A stretch of 64,000 nt of DNA from Zygnema cylindricum. Lineage: Eukaryota > Streptophyta > Zygnematophyceae > Zygnematales > Zygnemataceae. Location: contig JBBHKE010002217.1 in the NCBI GenBank assembly GCA_037447655.1, positions 26,950 through 90,949 of the forward strand, given 5' to 3'. The notes beneath the pieces are model-generated. The model had not been told where the DNA came from, did no database searches, and saw only the letters and a list, made by a program, of their open reading frames with translations. Both the position numbers and the translations under genes were made by a program. Below are positions 11,765 to 22,734 of this stretch, in pieces (within the stretch, counting starts at the first letter, position 1; each line of letters opens with the position of its first letter).

Positions 11765-12691
11765 GTGTTGATTTTGGAAAGCTTTAAGTTTTTGTAAAAT
11801 AGTATGATGACAGAAAGATAAAACTACAAGGACATCCGTCGTCACTTAAAGCTCATTACAGGTTATTTGGAATGACACTTATATCCACATACACCTATCA
11901 CACAGTAGGTGGGACAACGCAGCTGCGATGCTACACCCCAGCTACGATGCAATCAAGACGACGCAAGTGCGATGCTACAACGCTGCTACAATAGTCAAGA
12001 CAACGCTGCTGCGACAAAGTTAAGACAATGCAGCTACAACACAGACTGGACAACGCAACTGCGGTTTCTTTTGATATGGTCGTACGTACAACGATGCCGG
12101 GGATATTCTAATGTGATTCAGTAAAGTACAAAGAAACTGCAATAGATACAAATCTAGTCAATGGACAAGATTTATAAGATGATCACACAGGACTCAGCCA
12201 CCAAATGTTGTATACAATTAATTAGTATAGATTCTGAGTAGAGCTGATTATGCGGTGGTAGTGTAGTGGTAGCTTAGTGTTAGCTCAGTGGTAGCTTGGT
12301 AAATTTGTGTTAGCTTGGTTGTTTCACGTACCTCTCATGTCAGCGGTACAACCCAAAGTAGAGACTCGCTGCAAGTATAAGACTTAGGACTTAGAACATT
12401 TTATTAATCCAGACTTCCAAGTAGTGAAACTGCAAACAATTTTTAGGAAACTTCTGAGTATTATATCTTGAGTGTTGTCTGGTCAATTGATCCGAAACTT
12501 TGGGAGTTATCATTGTTTATGTTGCTTTATAGTCCAAAAGAGTTTTGTGAAGTTTGGATGTTTGTATAAGATTTGGTGAGCACTTGAAAACAACAAATTG
12601 GTAGAATTCTTGATAACTTTTGAGAGTGTATCATGTCTACTTCTACTACTACTCGTGCTCCTCCACGTGCACCGCTGGTTGTAGAACAACA
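11765..12691 (+). repeat. 3' LTR of C1
   Basis: Starts TGTTGATTTTGG and ends GTAGAACAACA. It aligns with the 5' LTRs of C2 (26428-27328, opposite strand) and C3 (28871-29580). The upstream part carries diverged repeats of a CGCAGCTGCGATGCTAC-like unit (about 11918-12060). Further on are repeated TAGCTCAGTGGTAGCT motifs (about 12255-12320). Near the end an ATG (about 12633) opens a frame M-S-T-S-T-T-T that reads to the LTR end, as in the 5' LTR of C3. Confidence 0.85.
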
Positions 12692-12696
12692 AAAAT

Positions 12697-14505
12697 GACG
12701 TTATGTGAAGTAATAATGCGACGAGTGTTAAGAAAATATATGCAATACGCTTTGGAGTGGGGGGAGTAACCTACAAGTATACCTTCTATGGCATTTGCAC
12801 CCCATTTTCTATCGGTATTTGTAAGTTTTTTGTAGTAGGCCTCACTTCCAAAAATGCGGAAGTGAGAATCATTCAGCTTCTTTTAATGCCTTGCCTCAAA
12901 CATAGTATTTTTTTTAAGAGCCGATGTGGGCGATCTATTTCAGACATAACAAGCTGTTAGTAAAGCTTTCGCCCCAAAAAGATTGAGGTAAGGAGGCAAA
13001 ATGCATCATGAACCGAGCCATATCCGCAAGGGTGCGATTAAGTGTCTTAGCATCCCCATTTTGTTGAGGTGTATGTGGGGCAAACAATTCATGAATTTGG
13101 CCAGATAATGCTAAAAATACCGTGAATGCAAGTGACATATATTCCCCCCCGTTATCACTTCTTAGCATTTTTATCCGAGAGGAGAATTAATTTTCAACGA
13201 GGGACTTAAAGTGTTTGAAATGGGTAAAAGCCTCAGACTTTTTTTTCATAAGATATACATAATTGAATCGTGAGCAATCATCAATAAAAGTAACGAAGTA
13301 CACAAATCCACTAAAACCTAGTACCCTCATACGTCCATATACATCACTAAAAGTTAGATCCAGAGGGGAATTTGACTCAGAGAAGATTGTTGGAAAAGGT
13401 AATCGAGACATCTTACCAATAATACATCCATGGAAAAAATCAAGATGTTTTCCATCAAATGAATCTAAGCCTAAAACACGGCATTTACTAAGCGACGCTA
13501 ATCTATGCCTATTTAGATAGCCATATCGTAAATGCCATTTGTGAAAAGAATGAACGAAGAAGGAGAATTTGCTACATTTACATGTCCCTAGAGGGAGGAG
13601 GCCCTTAAGGACCATACAAAAGAGTAATGAGTGCTGCAGTCGCATGTCCAACAATATTGTACGCGACAGGCGGATTGGGCGGCGCTCTTGAATTTGGAGC
13701 GTTGTATTTGTTTTGACTTGCACCACCATTGCTAGACGCACTTTCACCTTTGCGAGCGAGAGCTGGACACGTTTCGATTAAATGATCTTTCTATTTGGAG
13801 TATCTGCAAAAAATGAGAGATCATGCATAACTTGTAAAGGATTTGTTTGAAACAAAAGTAGTTAGTGTTGTGGCGTCAGATGTTGTCACATGTTTTTTTT
13901 TTTTTGTCTGCTTTCTTCATAGAAGAGTTGATTCGTTAAATCAGGTAAGGTGACATACGCAGGATTTTTGTCAACCGTAACAACAAAAGATTTAAAACTG
14001 AGCGGCAATCTTGCCAAAATTAGGCTACTAAGATCTTCATGCGTCAAAGGGTAGTTGATACATTTTAAACCGTCAACGTTTGATTGTACTTTTTGGATAA
14101 ATGAGAACATATCTCCAAACTTATCCTTTTCAACTTTTCAAGGAGAATAAATTCTCGTTGAAGGGCCAAACAATGCGGCCACGTGTCGGTTTCATACGCA
14201 ACGCATAAAATTCCCCACCCTTATTTTGCGCTTGTGGCGCTTCGCTCAAGATTTGCGATTGTTCTATCCAGCGACGGAATAAGACGAGACAACGCAACGG
14301 AGTCCTTTTCTCTCCACGCAATGATTGCATTCTGGGTGGCGGCAAAATCATCTTCATCCTCAGCTGGCAAAATTGGAATGATGAAGTCTCCTTTGACGTG
14401 GCCCGATAATATCTCAAAACTGAATAAATGTTGAATTAGAAATTTCTAGTTGTAAAAGTCCTGTCTTTTAAACTTATGTACTGAATTTGACACGGCCGAA
14501 GCCAT
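12697..14505 (-). pseudogene. N1 gag-protease-integrase, broken
   Basis: Minus-strand remnant upstream of the C1 insertion. 12935-13168 keeps the integrase core end (MLRSDNGGEY, then PQQNG, then RTLADMARFMM). 13187-13747 holds more integrase (FVTFIDDCSRF, and a segment starting HKWHLRYGYLNRH). 13886-14110 and 14130-14417 cover gag in shifted frames. The best gag frame from the ATG in the primer site reads MGPMASAVSNSV, then the segments HLFSFEILSGHVKGDF and AIIAWREKD, matching N2 gag at about 42450-42690. Stops and frameshifts make it non-functional. Confidence 0.75.
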
Positions 14506-14517
14506 GGGCCCATAACC
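14506..14517 (-). other. N1 primer-binding site (half-tRNA-iMet type)
   Basis: Immediately inside the 5' LTR the coding strand reads GGTTATGGGCCC. This complements the anticodon arm of eukaryotic initiator tRNA-Met (GGGCCCAUAACC), not its 3' acceptor end. The ATG within it is in frame with gag (MGPMASAV). Confidence 0.75.
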
Positions 14518-14997
14518 TAATAAATGAGCAGCCATAACAAGAACAAAAATTTAAAAAGAAAACGACAGAAAAGTTTACAAAGTACATTAAAGGAAAAAAA
14601 CAGTAAGGACGAACAAGACTATCGTAAAATGAAGTTCAATATCTGAAAAAGTTATTATACAATAGTGAGTTGTTTGAGTTTTTATATATGAACTCATGTG
14701 TGTAGGACTCATTATATGATAATCGAGGTTCGACTTAAAAACTAGGTGTTATCTGATAAGTGAAAGTAAGACTAAAAGTGGAGGTAGGACTAGTTAGAAA
14801 GATTCCAAGAGTTAGTGGGAATCATTCTTCGCTAAAGAATAATACGTATATGGAAGATACAACAAGCACATGAATACTAATCAAAGTAGGATACTCAAGA
14901 CTTAGTGTTCTACGAATTAATAATTATCAAGGTAAAACAATCTAAAAATAGTGGTTCAAAAGGTAGAGTGGAATGTCGGAGTCGTCAAATTCCAATA
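14518..14997 (-). repeat. 5' LTR of N1
   Basis: Matches the split 3' LTR at 3000-3186 and 6476-6782 along its whole length. It is uninterrupted and therefore shows the pre-insertion site of the fold-back element near 14700. Coding-strand termini are TATTGG and TTATTA. Confidence 0.8.
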
Positions 14998-15255
14998 ATA
15001 ACCACGTCGGATTTTTCAAACCCAATTTCGCATGATTTTAGAATTGTGGTTTTTAACGACACGGTTTCTCTCGGATTGGAAGACACGATTTCTCTCTGAT
15101 TTTTCAAAACATTGAGAAGAACGATTTTCTAATTTCTCAAGTGATAACAAGTTTTGATCCTACACAAAAGATGAGGTGTCAACGGTGAACCGTCTATTTC
15201 AAAATTTTAACCATACATCAATAATGTTAGAAACGTGTGCAAACGCTATATCTCG
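14998..15255. other. Unassigned spacer
   Basis: Short direct repeats around 15060-15110 (CGGTTTCTCTCGGATTGG and GATTTCTCTCTGATTTTT) are the only structure seen. No gene was recognised. Confidence 0.4.
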
Positions 15256-16215
15256 TTAGAATGCAAAGTAAGAATATAAGTTTTGGATAATATTCCCCAC
15301 TTTCACTTTTCCTTAGAAGTTTAGCCACCCTGGAAAGCAAACACTCTAGCCGACTACACCCTTGTGTAGCCTAGACTCCATTGAGTTTGCAGCAAAAAGA
15401 ATCACTAAAAATGGTCAACTGTGTTGATTGTTATGGCTGCTCAAAGTTAGCATTTTATACAAGGTGCTCTCTCAAAGAGGCGGATACCTACCAAAAAAAA
15501 TCTAAGTTCAATTTCCTCTCTAAAGCCCCTTCTACTGAAGTACGGACCAATCATAAGACTGTACCGTACAAAAAGTACAAGTATCGGAGTACTTTTTTTC
15601 AGTAACTCACTTCGTCGTCAACACAGTGACATCTGTCACATCCAGATTTGTTGTCTTGCTCTCAAGAGATTCCGTAAACTCGTACGATGTTGCCATGTGT
15701 TATCCGGAGTGGCGGCGTCCTGAAAACGCCAAAATGTCCTTTCCGCGATACGGCTCCTATCAAGGCCGTTTGATGAAGTTCAGATTTAATATTAGCCGTT
15801 GAAATGAATGTTCGCAACATTTATTTCGTGCAGTACTATAGTAAACAACTATTTTTATGTTCTACCGTACTATTTATTAGTTAAACAAAATATCCTACTT
15901 GTAAATGTTTAAATATCTATCAACCCTATATACTTCAACATTGGTGATAGACTTAACGGCAAAGCTAACGGCTACGGGTTGTTTGATAGATGGAAGGTAC
16001 CAGGATCAAATCCTGGGTTCGACTAATTCTATTTTGGTAAATCTACCAGTTTCTACTCTTGTCTCTCTAGAAGACCTAGGAAGCCATGGCTCTAACTCCC
16101 TGTCCAGCCTTCAGTGACTACAACAAGTGTGGGTGTTTGGAGAAGGGAGTTAGGGGCAGACCGCCTTTGCTTTTTTCTTTCCTAAAACATACCTAAAAAT
16201 ACACAAATATCAACA
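15256..16215 (-). mobile_element. Truncated solo copia LTR K2
   Basis: Homologous to K3, K4 and the LTRs of A from about 15256 (AGAATGCAAAGTAAGAATAT) to the terminal ATATCAACA at 16215. The other end (the TGAAACTCTGAG part) is missing. It keeps the conserved hairpin at 16000-16016 (CCAGG, loop ATCAAAT, CCTGG). It lies against a fold-back arm fragment. Confidence 0.75.
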
Positions 16216-18420
16216 TTGACGTTTGGTTTTTTGTAATTTTGTAAGATGGCATATGCTTCAGGTTTTATGACATTGTGACGTCATGCTCACTTCTGACAAC
16301 GTGGACGTCACAAAATTCAAGAACTTTCTCCAATGGCTATCCGATTTCGTTTTTTGATATTTTTCACCCGATTTGCAATTAAAATATACATAAAGGCAGT
16401 CAAAAGAATTATTTTCTAACTATCTTTCAGTTAATGCCACTATTCCTGTGCCTCTTTGTAAAAATTGAAAGATAAAAGCGATAGTGTGAGAGGGAGTGGG
16501 GAGAGGCGACGATGGCGCAAATTTTTGCAAAGGACCCATGAATGAAAGTGGAGGTTCGAGACCCCCTATACATTTTTTTCCGTACATGCTCGTCTTTTCT
16601 TTACATGCCCATGAAGGGCAAGGAGAAAAATAGCGAGTGTTCTTCCTGGTCCTAAAATTTTACCACTCGTGTGGTGAAACTCTGAGACCTCCATTGGCCC
16701 TTAGAGTAGGCAGATCCTAAAAAAGCTAATCTAGATAGTGCTGACTCCAAGTTGATATAAACCCAAATGACTAAACCCTTGACAATCATAACCCCATTAA
16801 AGCCCCACCTCTGTGAAATAAGACTTTGTGTGTGCTCAGTTCCACCACAGAATGCAAAGTTAGAATATGAGTTTTGGACACATTCATCCACTTTGACTTT
16901 CCCTTAGAAATGCACCCACCCTGGCAAGCAAAAACTCTTACCGACTACACCACTGTGTAGCGTGGACTCCTTTGAGTCTGTAGCAAAAAGGATCACTGAA
17001 TTTGGTCAACCGAGTGAGTTGTAATTAAATTGCAAAGTTTGCCTATTTATACAGATGCTCTCTAGAAGAGAGGCGACTACCTACCAAAATTGTTCTAAGT
17101 CCTAAAACCCCTCTCTAAGCTCCCTAGTAGTGAGGTACGGACCAATCGTAAAACAATACCGTACAAAAAAGTACAGGTACCACCATACTTTCTGTACGGT
17201 CCATGTATGACATCACTATAATATGACATTTGTCACATCCAGAATTATCATCTCGCGTTCCGAGAATCCTGCAATCCTCTCGGATCCTGCCACGTGTCGG
17301 AGGGCGGTGCCCGAAAACGCCAAGTTGTCCACTCCGGAATCCCGGCTCGCACCACAACCGTTCGATGAAGACCGTCATTTAATATTGGTCGTTTAAATAA
17401 AGTTTCGTTTCGTTAATTCCGTGTGGTACGGAATTCGTGCGATTTTATCCGTTTCCATGTACACGCCGTTCCTTAAGCAGTTAAATGAAATATGTTGCTC
17501 CGTTTACATTTATATAATTGTCGTACCCTACATACTTTGTTATCTATTGTAGACTATTCGATAAAGCTACCGGCAATCGGATACTTGACGAAAGGTAGGT
17601 ACCAAGATCAAATCTTGGGTGCGTCAAAACCTCCTTTTTGGTACACCTACCAGGGACTACAGCCTGTCTCTCTCTCTTGGCAGCATGGGCAGTCATGGCT
17701 CTAGCTTCCTCTACAACCTTCAGTGACTGCGACAAGTGTGGAGGTTTAGAGAGTGGAGGGAGAGGCAGGCTGCTTTTGCTGACTTCCTCTTATTAATTTT
17801 CCTTTATTCAGACCTAGAAAATACATACATTTCAACATGTGGCTCGTGCTTAGACCGTTTTTCATTCGTTGTTTGGGTGGTACTTTCCCTGAAATTTAGT
17901 CGCGAGGTGATTTTTGATAAAGTTTTTTAATGGGATGGATTCTTTTGCTCGGGGGTTGAAAAACATAAAACGTCAAAATTCGTTAACACGACGACAAACA
18001 TGAATGACTTTCAAAGTATCGACTTGACATTTGCTATTATTTTAAAGAATTTGTTTTATTCTACCGCTGAAGTTTTTATTGTTTGGAAATGCTTTTTGGG
18101 TGAAAACGACAGAGTAAAGTCGATACTTTAATACATGGGGATTTTCCCTAAATAAATGAAATCGTTACTTTAGATTGTGACGGATGTAGACGTGGGTGTA
18201 ATTTGTAACGGTTGTAGACAACTACAAAACTCGCGACAATTGATGATGTTTACATAATAGCGACGGTTGTAGACGTCTAGTTACTTCTGACTTTGTAGAT
18301 GTTTAAGGTTTATGACATTTTGACGTCACGTTCAATTATGACAGCGTCAACGTCACAAATTCTAAAACTTTCCGCCATGGTTTCCTGAATTTGTTTTTTA
18401 GTCCTTTTTCACTCGACTTT
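16216..18420. mobile_element. Fragmented second copy of the fold-back element
   Basis: 16216-16674 matches the left arm of the fold-back element (about 3480-3850), including the GTGACGTCAT region, a GGACCCATGAATGAAAG block and the CGTACATGCTCG block. 18165-18420 matches it again (GACGGATGTAGACG through CCGCCATGG). A degenerate end (ACATGGGGATTTTCCCTA) occurs at about 18137-18155. A solo LTR (16675-17837) interrupts it. 17843-18130 has no recognised relative here. Boundaries are eroded, so no target duplication was identified. Confidence 0.6.
16675..17837 (-). mobile_element. Solo copia LTR K3
   Basis: 1163 bp, from TGAAACTCTGAG to ATTTCAACA on the plus strand, with a perfect 5-bp duplication TGTGG (16670-16674 and 17838-17842). 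It is closely related to the LTRs of A. On the coding strand its last 20 nt encode M-E-V-S-E-F, identical to the LTR-encoded start of A's Gag. It contains the paired TTGACG/CGTCAA hairpin at 17585-17627. Confidence 0.9.
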
Positions 18421-19159
18421 TCACGTTTGCCAGCTAATCGGGGTTGACTAGCCAAACGCGGAACATAAATTTACCGTACGGCAGAGTCATGGTGTACCTA
18501 ATTTTGTCAATTGTCCCGATGAAATGATAGCCAGTTCCCCGTGGAATCAAATCTGGGCGGTGTCAAGTCTGGTGGTCCTTATGAGAATCAAATTATGCTG
18601 TACACTGTGTATCGCTATTAAGGTTAATAGTTTTTTCTCCACTTAAAACATCTTTTCTCCATACACACTTGACCGATTTTCAATGTGAGACCGCCAATCA
18701 GAAGCTGCAGTACAGTAATCTAAGAGGACGAGCTAAAAAGACAACAAAGGAAAAGAAAGCGGACGCGCTTTCCTTGCGACACACAACGAAAAACCAAGTC
18801 TCACATGTGTGACGTACGCGTACTAGATTACAACCGTACAAAAGTGTTTTGGAGACACGAACCAAAACCAAGGATCTCGGTCTTCAACCGATGTACATTT
18901 TCCGGTGAAGTGTCGCTTCGCACGATTCAACAATGTACTTTCCAACAACTTCTTCGACACAACCGACAAATTTCGATTTCGTTCGACAGCATTGTCGTGT
19001 TGCGCATTTAGCGGGTCAACGGCGATTGAGCGCCGGCCGCCACAAATTGTCACAGAACCAACCCATCAAAAATCAAAAGTGCGAATACGCAAACACTATA
19101 TGCAAAAGTGCGAAAAGTGCAAACACTATATTTGCTACCTACACTGCGAATCGCTATTA

Positions 19160-19933
19160 GGGTGTGTCCCCATGTGCATAAGTAAGGGTTTTATTTTGTC
19201 GTTTTCTTGTAAAACTTAGCGCCGTACTGCCTTAGTTGCAACCGTACGAAAGAATCGCAAATTTGTAGAGTACAATTTGCGTCATCCTCAAATTTAGGAT
19301 GTTCGAAAATTTGTCGTCTTATGCTTATCAACCACTACTTTGACAAAAAATGTCATCTTCAAACTTTTGTTTAAAACACATGCGCGATGTGTTTTTAATT
19401 TAGGTTTTTTTGATAAACAAATTGAAATATATTTTCGCACGTTCCGTAATTTTCGAAAATTTTCATATGATTTCCATGGACAAAAAAAAGTACACAGTTC
19501 GCTATGTTTTTTCCGTTTGTGTTAGAATAACACAAAGAGAAGTACATTGTCTGTTTGAATTTCTCCATTTTCGTCCAGTACGGATTTTTTTTTGGAGGGG
19601 TTTTTCAAATTCTTATGCCATTTCACGTCGAGCGGACAGGACGCGAAGGCAAAGCGCATCTTCTTCAACCGTGAAACTGCTAGGCTGGAATGCAGTATGT
19701 CTACAGTGTCACGGTAAGACATGCAACGTCACAAGCAGTTCCAAAAAATAACGTGGGACCACATATTGTAGACGTTTACAACCCTCACATGTATTATCGA
19801 CGTATACAATCTTCATAAGCGTAAGTTACGATTTCCTCATTACACATATAGGGACACTTCAAAACCGGGTCTGGCGGATCCGCGCTAAAATACAAAATAT
19901 GTTCGTTAAATACAAGTACATGGGGACAAACCC
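19160..19933 (+). mobile_element. Harbinger-like MITE, 774 bp
   Basis: Ends GGGTGTGTCCCCATGT and (right) ACATGGGGACAAACCC, with TTA duplication at 19157-19159 and 19934-19936. The interior matches 20546-21323 and 34044-34809, including CAATTTGCGTCATCCTC and the near-terminal GGATCCGCGCTAAAAT. Open frames here are not conserved between copies. It landed in a CGAATCGCTATTA sequence that belongs to another repeat. Confidence 0.85.
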
Positions 19934-19936
19934 TTA

Positions 19937-20542
19937 TGCATTTCCAAAAAGTTCGGAAAATGAGGCCATAAAGTACGATGTTAATTCAATTTTTTTTGAC
20001 AGAAAAGCTGCAAGAAATGGTTAACCAGGAGTAAAGCAGGGACAACTATCTTATCGTATGGTGACACGTTGCCACACTTTTAGAATTTACCGCAAAACAT
20101 TTCAAAAATTGAATATATTGAAATTGTGGAGTCGTCTTTAAATAACGAACTTTCACCGATAAATATCTTAACCGTCCACAGTGGTTTTACCGGTTTGCCT
20201 GAATACTTGAGAATTTTGGTAGTGACAAGTTTCGACACCTTTTTTATACGCCGACTCCCAACGTCCGCGAAGAGCTCTGTAAAGTCAAAGCAAACGGCCA
20301 GCTTGAATTTTTAAACAGCGACAAGTCCAAAGCACGATTGGACGGTCAAAACAAGGGTTAATTCCCACCATGATACGGCTTTTGAGAAGTTGAGCTAGAC
20401 TAACCGTGAGCGTCAGCGTGAACGAGTGGCCGTCAAAGAGTTTATTTTGACGGTCACGATCTGGAGTCACTGACGATAATGTCCAGAAAGTAATATAGAA
20501 TCTTTTGAATCTGATTAGATTGTCTTTCATTTTCCTAAGATG
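19937..20542. other. Unassigned spacer between two MITEs
   Basis: No similarity to other parts of the window and no convincing gene was seen. A small open frame at 20126-20314 has no recognisable domain. Confidence 0.4.
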
Positions 20543-20545
20543 TTA

Positions 20546-21323
20546 GGGTGCGGCCCCATGTAGCTAAGTTCAGGTTTTTTTTCCGTTGTTTTCCTTTATA
20601 ACTTAGCGATGTACCGCCTAAGGTGCGACCGTACGAGGAAATCGCAAACTTTTAGAGTACAATTTGCGTCATTCTCGAACTTAAGATGTACGAAATTTTG
20701 TCGTCTTGTGTTTTTTCGACCCACTGTCACGTCATCTTCAAACTTATCATAAACAACATCAGCAATGTGTTTTAAGCTAAGTAAAACTGTTTATACCAAT
20801 TGGAAAACATATTCCCACTTGTGTTTAGATTTTTCGAAGTTTTTTGACGAAAAAAAAAGTACAAGGTTGTTGGTTTTTGTCCCCATGCACCTTGTACAGA
20901 TTTTTTTTGTAGGGGTCTCGATGCTGCAGTGTTATTTCACGCAAAGGTGAAAAATTTACGAAGGTGAAAAATTTGGGAAGTCATAACGGCCGGACGGGAG
21001 AGGTTTACGCAAAGGCATGTGGTACAGCCACGGCTGCATGGCTGTACGTATACGATGTCACGCAATGAAATGCGGCATACGAAATCGTTTCAAAAATGAC
21101 GATGTGTCTTGCGACGCTTAAAAAAATTCAAAAAAATATGGTGCGGCAAAGACAGATTGTACACGGTGACAACCGTCACGAGTATTGTCGACGTATACAA
21201 TCGTCACAAACTTAAGTAACAACTTCGAATAAACACATAGAGACACCTGAAATCCGGGTCCGCCGAATCCGCGCTATAATACAAAGTAAGTTCGCTAAGT
21301 TACAACCACATGGGGCCACACCC
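20546..21323 (+). mobile_element. Harbinger-like MITE, 778 bp
   Basis: Same family as 19160-19933. Ends GGGTGCGGCCCCATGT and CATGGGGCCACACCC, with TTA duplication at 20543-20545 and 21324-21326. It has no transposase frame. Confidence 0.85.
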
Positions 21324-21326
21324 TTA

Positions 21327-21535
21327 GTTGTTTTTTTTCGTCACTTAAAACATTTATTCTCCGTTTAAAGTTATTCAAATTTTGATTTGAGACCGCCGAT
21401 TGAATGCTGAGAATCTTAACTTTCAATTGCAATCGTCAGATTAACAATCAAATAAGTGTGTACGTAAAAATGATGTTTTAAGTGGCGAAAAAAATATTAA
21501 CATTAATAGTGATTCGCAGTGTACATACTAAACTA
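21327..21535. repeat. Short inverted-repeat element, about 200 bp
   Basis: The left edge (TTCGTCACTTAAAACAT) and right edge (ATGTTTTAAGTGGCGAAAAA) form a terminal inverted repeat. The right edge continues into AATAGTGATTCGCAGTGTAC. Related ends occur at about 18600-18660, 33895-33965 and 62190-62245. It is likely a MITE of unknown superfamily; its target duplication is unclear because a Harbinger-like MITE abuts it. Confidence 0.55.
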
Positions 21536-22350
21536 TAATAAACCTGAAATGCTAATAATATGCATATAATACGGGACACCCAATAACAACATTTGCAGGC
21601 GTTTTAGAAAATTTTGATGTGTTTAAATCGTGAGAGGGACGGTTTGCACGTTGACACGTCATCTATCACGTACGGCAGCGTAACCGGTTTTCGTTTGGGA
21701 AACTTGAAAATTAAAATGTTATTATTTATTTACTATTTTTTTTTTTTTTTTTAATGTTATGAAAGTCAGATTGGAACGCGTGTTTTGCAATCTGAGGAAA
21801 TCGTGTTTTTGAAAAACCACGGTATTAAAATTCATCAGGTACTCGTTCTTTTTTAAATCAGAAGTGACCTTCGGTTTAAAACACGCTGAATGCTTTAGGT
21901 ACAAATACTTTCCAATTTTGAAGCTTTACATCATCATTCACTTACCTTTTGATGAAGAGCTAAGGGGTGAGGATATTTCTTTTCCTCTTTCATTTTTTTT
22001 GTCAAAGTTGAGAGCCATGAGTGCATTTAATTCCATTCGATTTCTATGGATTCTCCATTTTCCATTCTAAATTTTATGGAAAAGTATCCATTATTGAACT
22101 TCAAGGAACGAGACTCCCTGGTTTTAAAGACTCTATCGCTTCTTGGTCTGCTCTGCTAGGTATTTCAAGAACTTTAGAGGTTTAAATAGGATGATGCAAA
22201 AGTCATTTCTACGGAATGCGGACTGAATGCTAACATTTTGAATTTCCATTTACGAAAATGCAAATCCAGCCGTTCAAATGATATTAAAAAAAGATCATGG
22301 AGTTCAATTTGGTTGCTATTGACAAGTTCGCAAATCATTTTAAGAGGTCA

Positions 22351-22734
22351 ATCTTGAAAGTTTTACAGGGTCATATAGGTTAGTGCGCACTTGGCCTGTA
22401 ATAACATGTAGTCTAACAAAGCACAACTTAGTTTGTGAGAATCACTAAGTAGATAGCAATAGGAGAAGCATAGAAACAAATCAATAGAATAGATAGGTTT
22501 GAGCAGCTTAGGAAATGTAGTTATAGTCAAGGGGTTAGAAGGCGTAAGCCGAAGCGAGCCTCGGTTGGAATACAAATCGTTTTTATGAACTAACTTTAAT
22601 AAGCTACAATCTCCTTCTTAATGTTCTAAAATAAGATCCTAATAAAGAATGTACAAAAGAGTTCTTTATCAACAAAGTTGATACTTTCTATGAATCTTGA
22701 GAGTATGAGAGTGTGATTTGCATGTGATGATTTG
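22351..22734. other. Unassigned spacer
   Basis: This lies between the long repeat and the truncated end of C2. No domain, RNA gene or element end was seen. Confidence 0.4.

Larger units (their letters stand above)
8993..12691 (+). mobile_element. Internally deleted copia element C1
   Basis: A plus-strand copia inserted in N1 pol with a perfect 5-bp duplication AAAAT (8988-8992 and 12692-12696). The left edge keeps only TGTTAG, an eroded LTR start, then jumps straight into the pol linker (GGACAATGCAAAC at about 9010, homologous to C2 at about 23965). The 5' LTR, gag, protease and integrase were therefore deleted after or during insertion. The 3' LTR is 11765-12691. N1 pol resumes exactly at 12692 when compared with N2. 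An unrelated antisense solo LTR sits inside its RT (9627-10466). Confidence 0.85.
3000..14997 (-). mobile_element. Decayed Ty1/copia retrotransposon N1, interrupted
   Basis: Minus-strand copia element bounded by two related LTRs: the 3' copy is 3000-3186 plus 6476-6782, and the 5' copy is 14518-14997. Pol order read on the minus strand (gag, integrase, RT, RNase H) is Ty1/copia. Two insertions break it: a fold-back DNA element in the 3' LTR (3187-6472) and an internally deleted copia C1 in pol (8993-12691). A second member (N2) lies at 36538-43104 and allowed the frame to be followed across breaks. No target duplication was found around the whole element. It is clearly non-autonomous now. Confidence 0.8.
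18421..22350 (+). repeat. Long interspersed repeat, copy 1
   Basis: 18430-18690 matches the reverse complement of about 62170-62430. 18880-18945 resembles 33750-33790. 21540-22340 matches 35140-36130 (for example AAATTTTGATGTGT, GTTGACACGTCATCTATCACG, GTACTCGTTCTTTTTTAAATC and GATGATGCAAAAGTCATTTCT). Two Harbinger-like MITEs are inserted (19160-19933, 20546-21323). No long open frame is conserved between copies. The parent element or duplicated segment is not recognised. Confidence 0.65.

Noticed and set aside
12255-12325. tRNA gene suggested by TAGCTCAGTGGTAGCT
   Set aside because: No B-box, anticodon stem or acceptor pairing follows at the right distance, and the motif is a short tandem repeat of the LTR.
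18805-19219. Several overlapping frames on both strands
   Set aside because: They lie in repeat and MITE sequence and are not preserved in the homologous copies at 33660 or 62200.
19160-21323. Autonomous Harbinger or hAT transposon
   Set aside because: No transposase or Myb-like frame occurs in any copy. All are short and non-coding, hence called MITEs.
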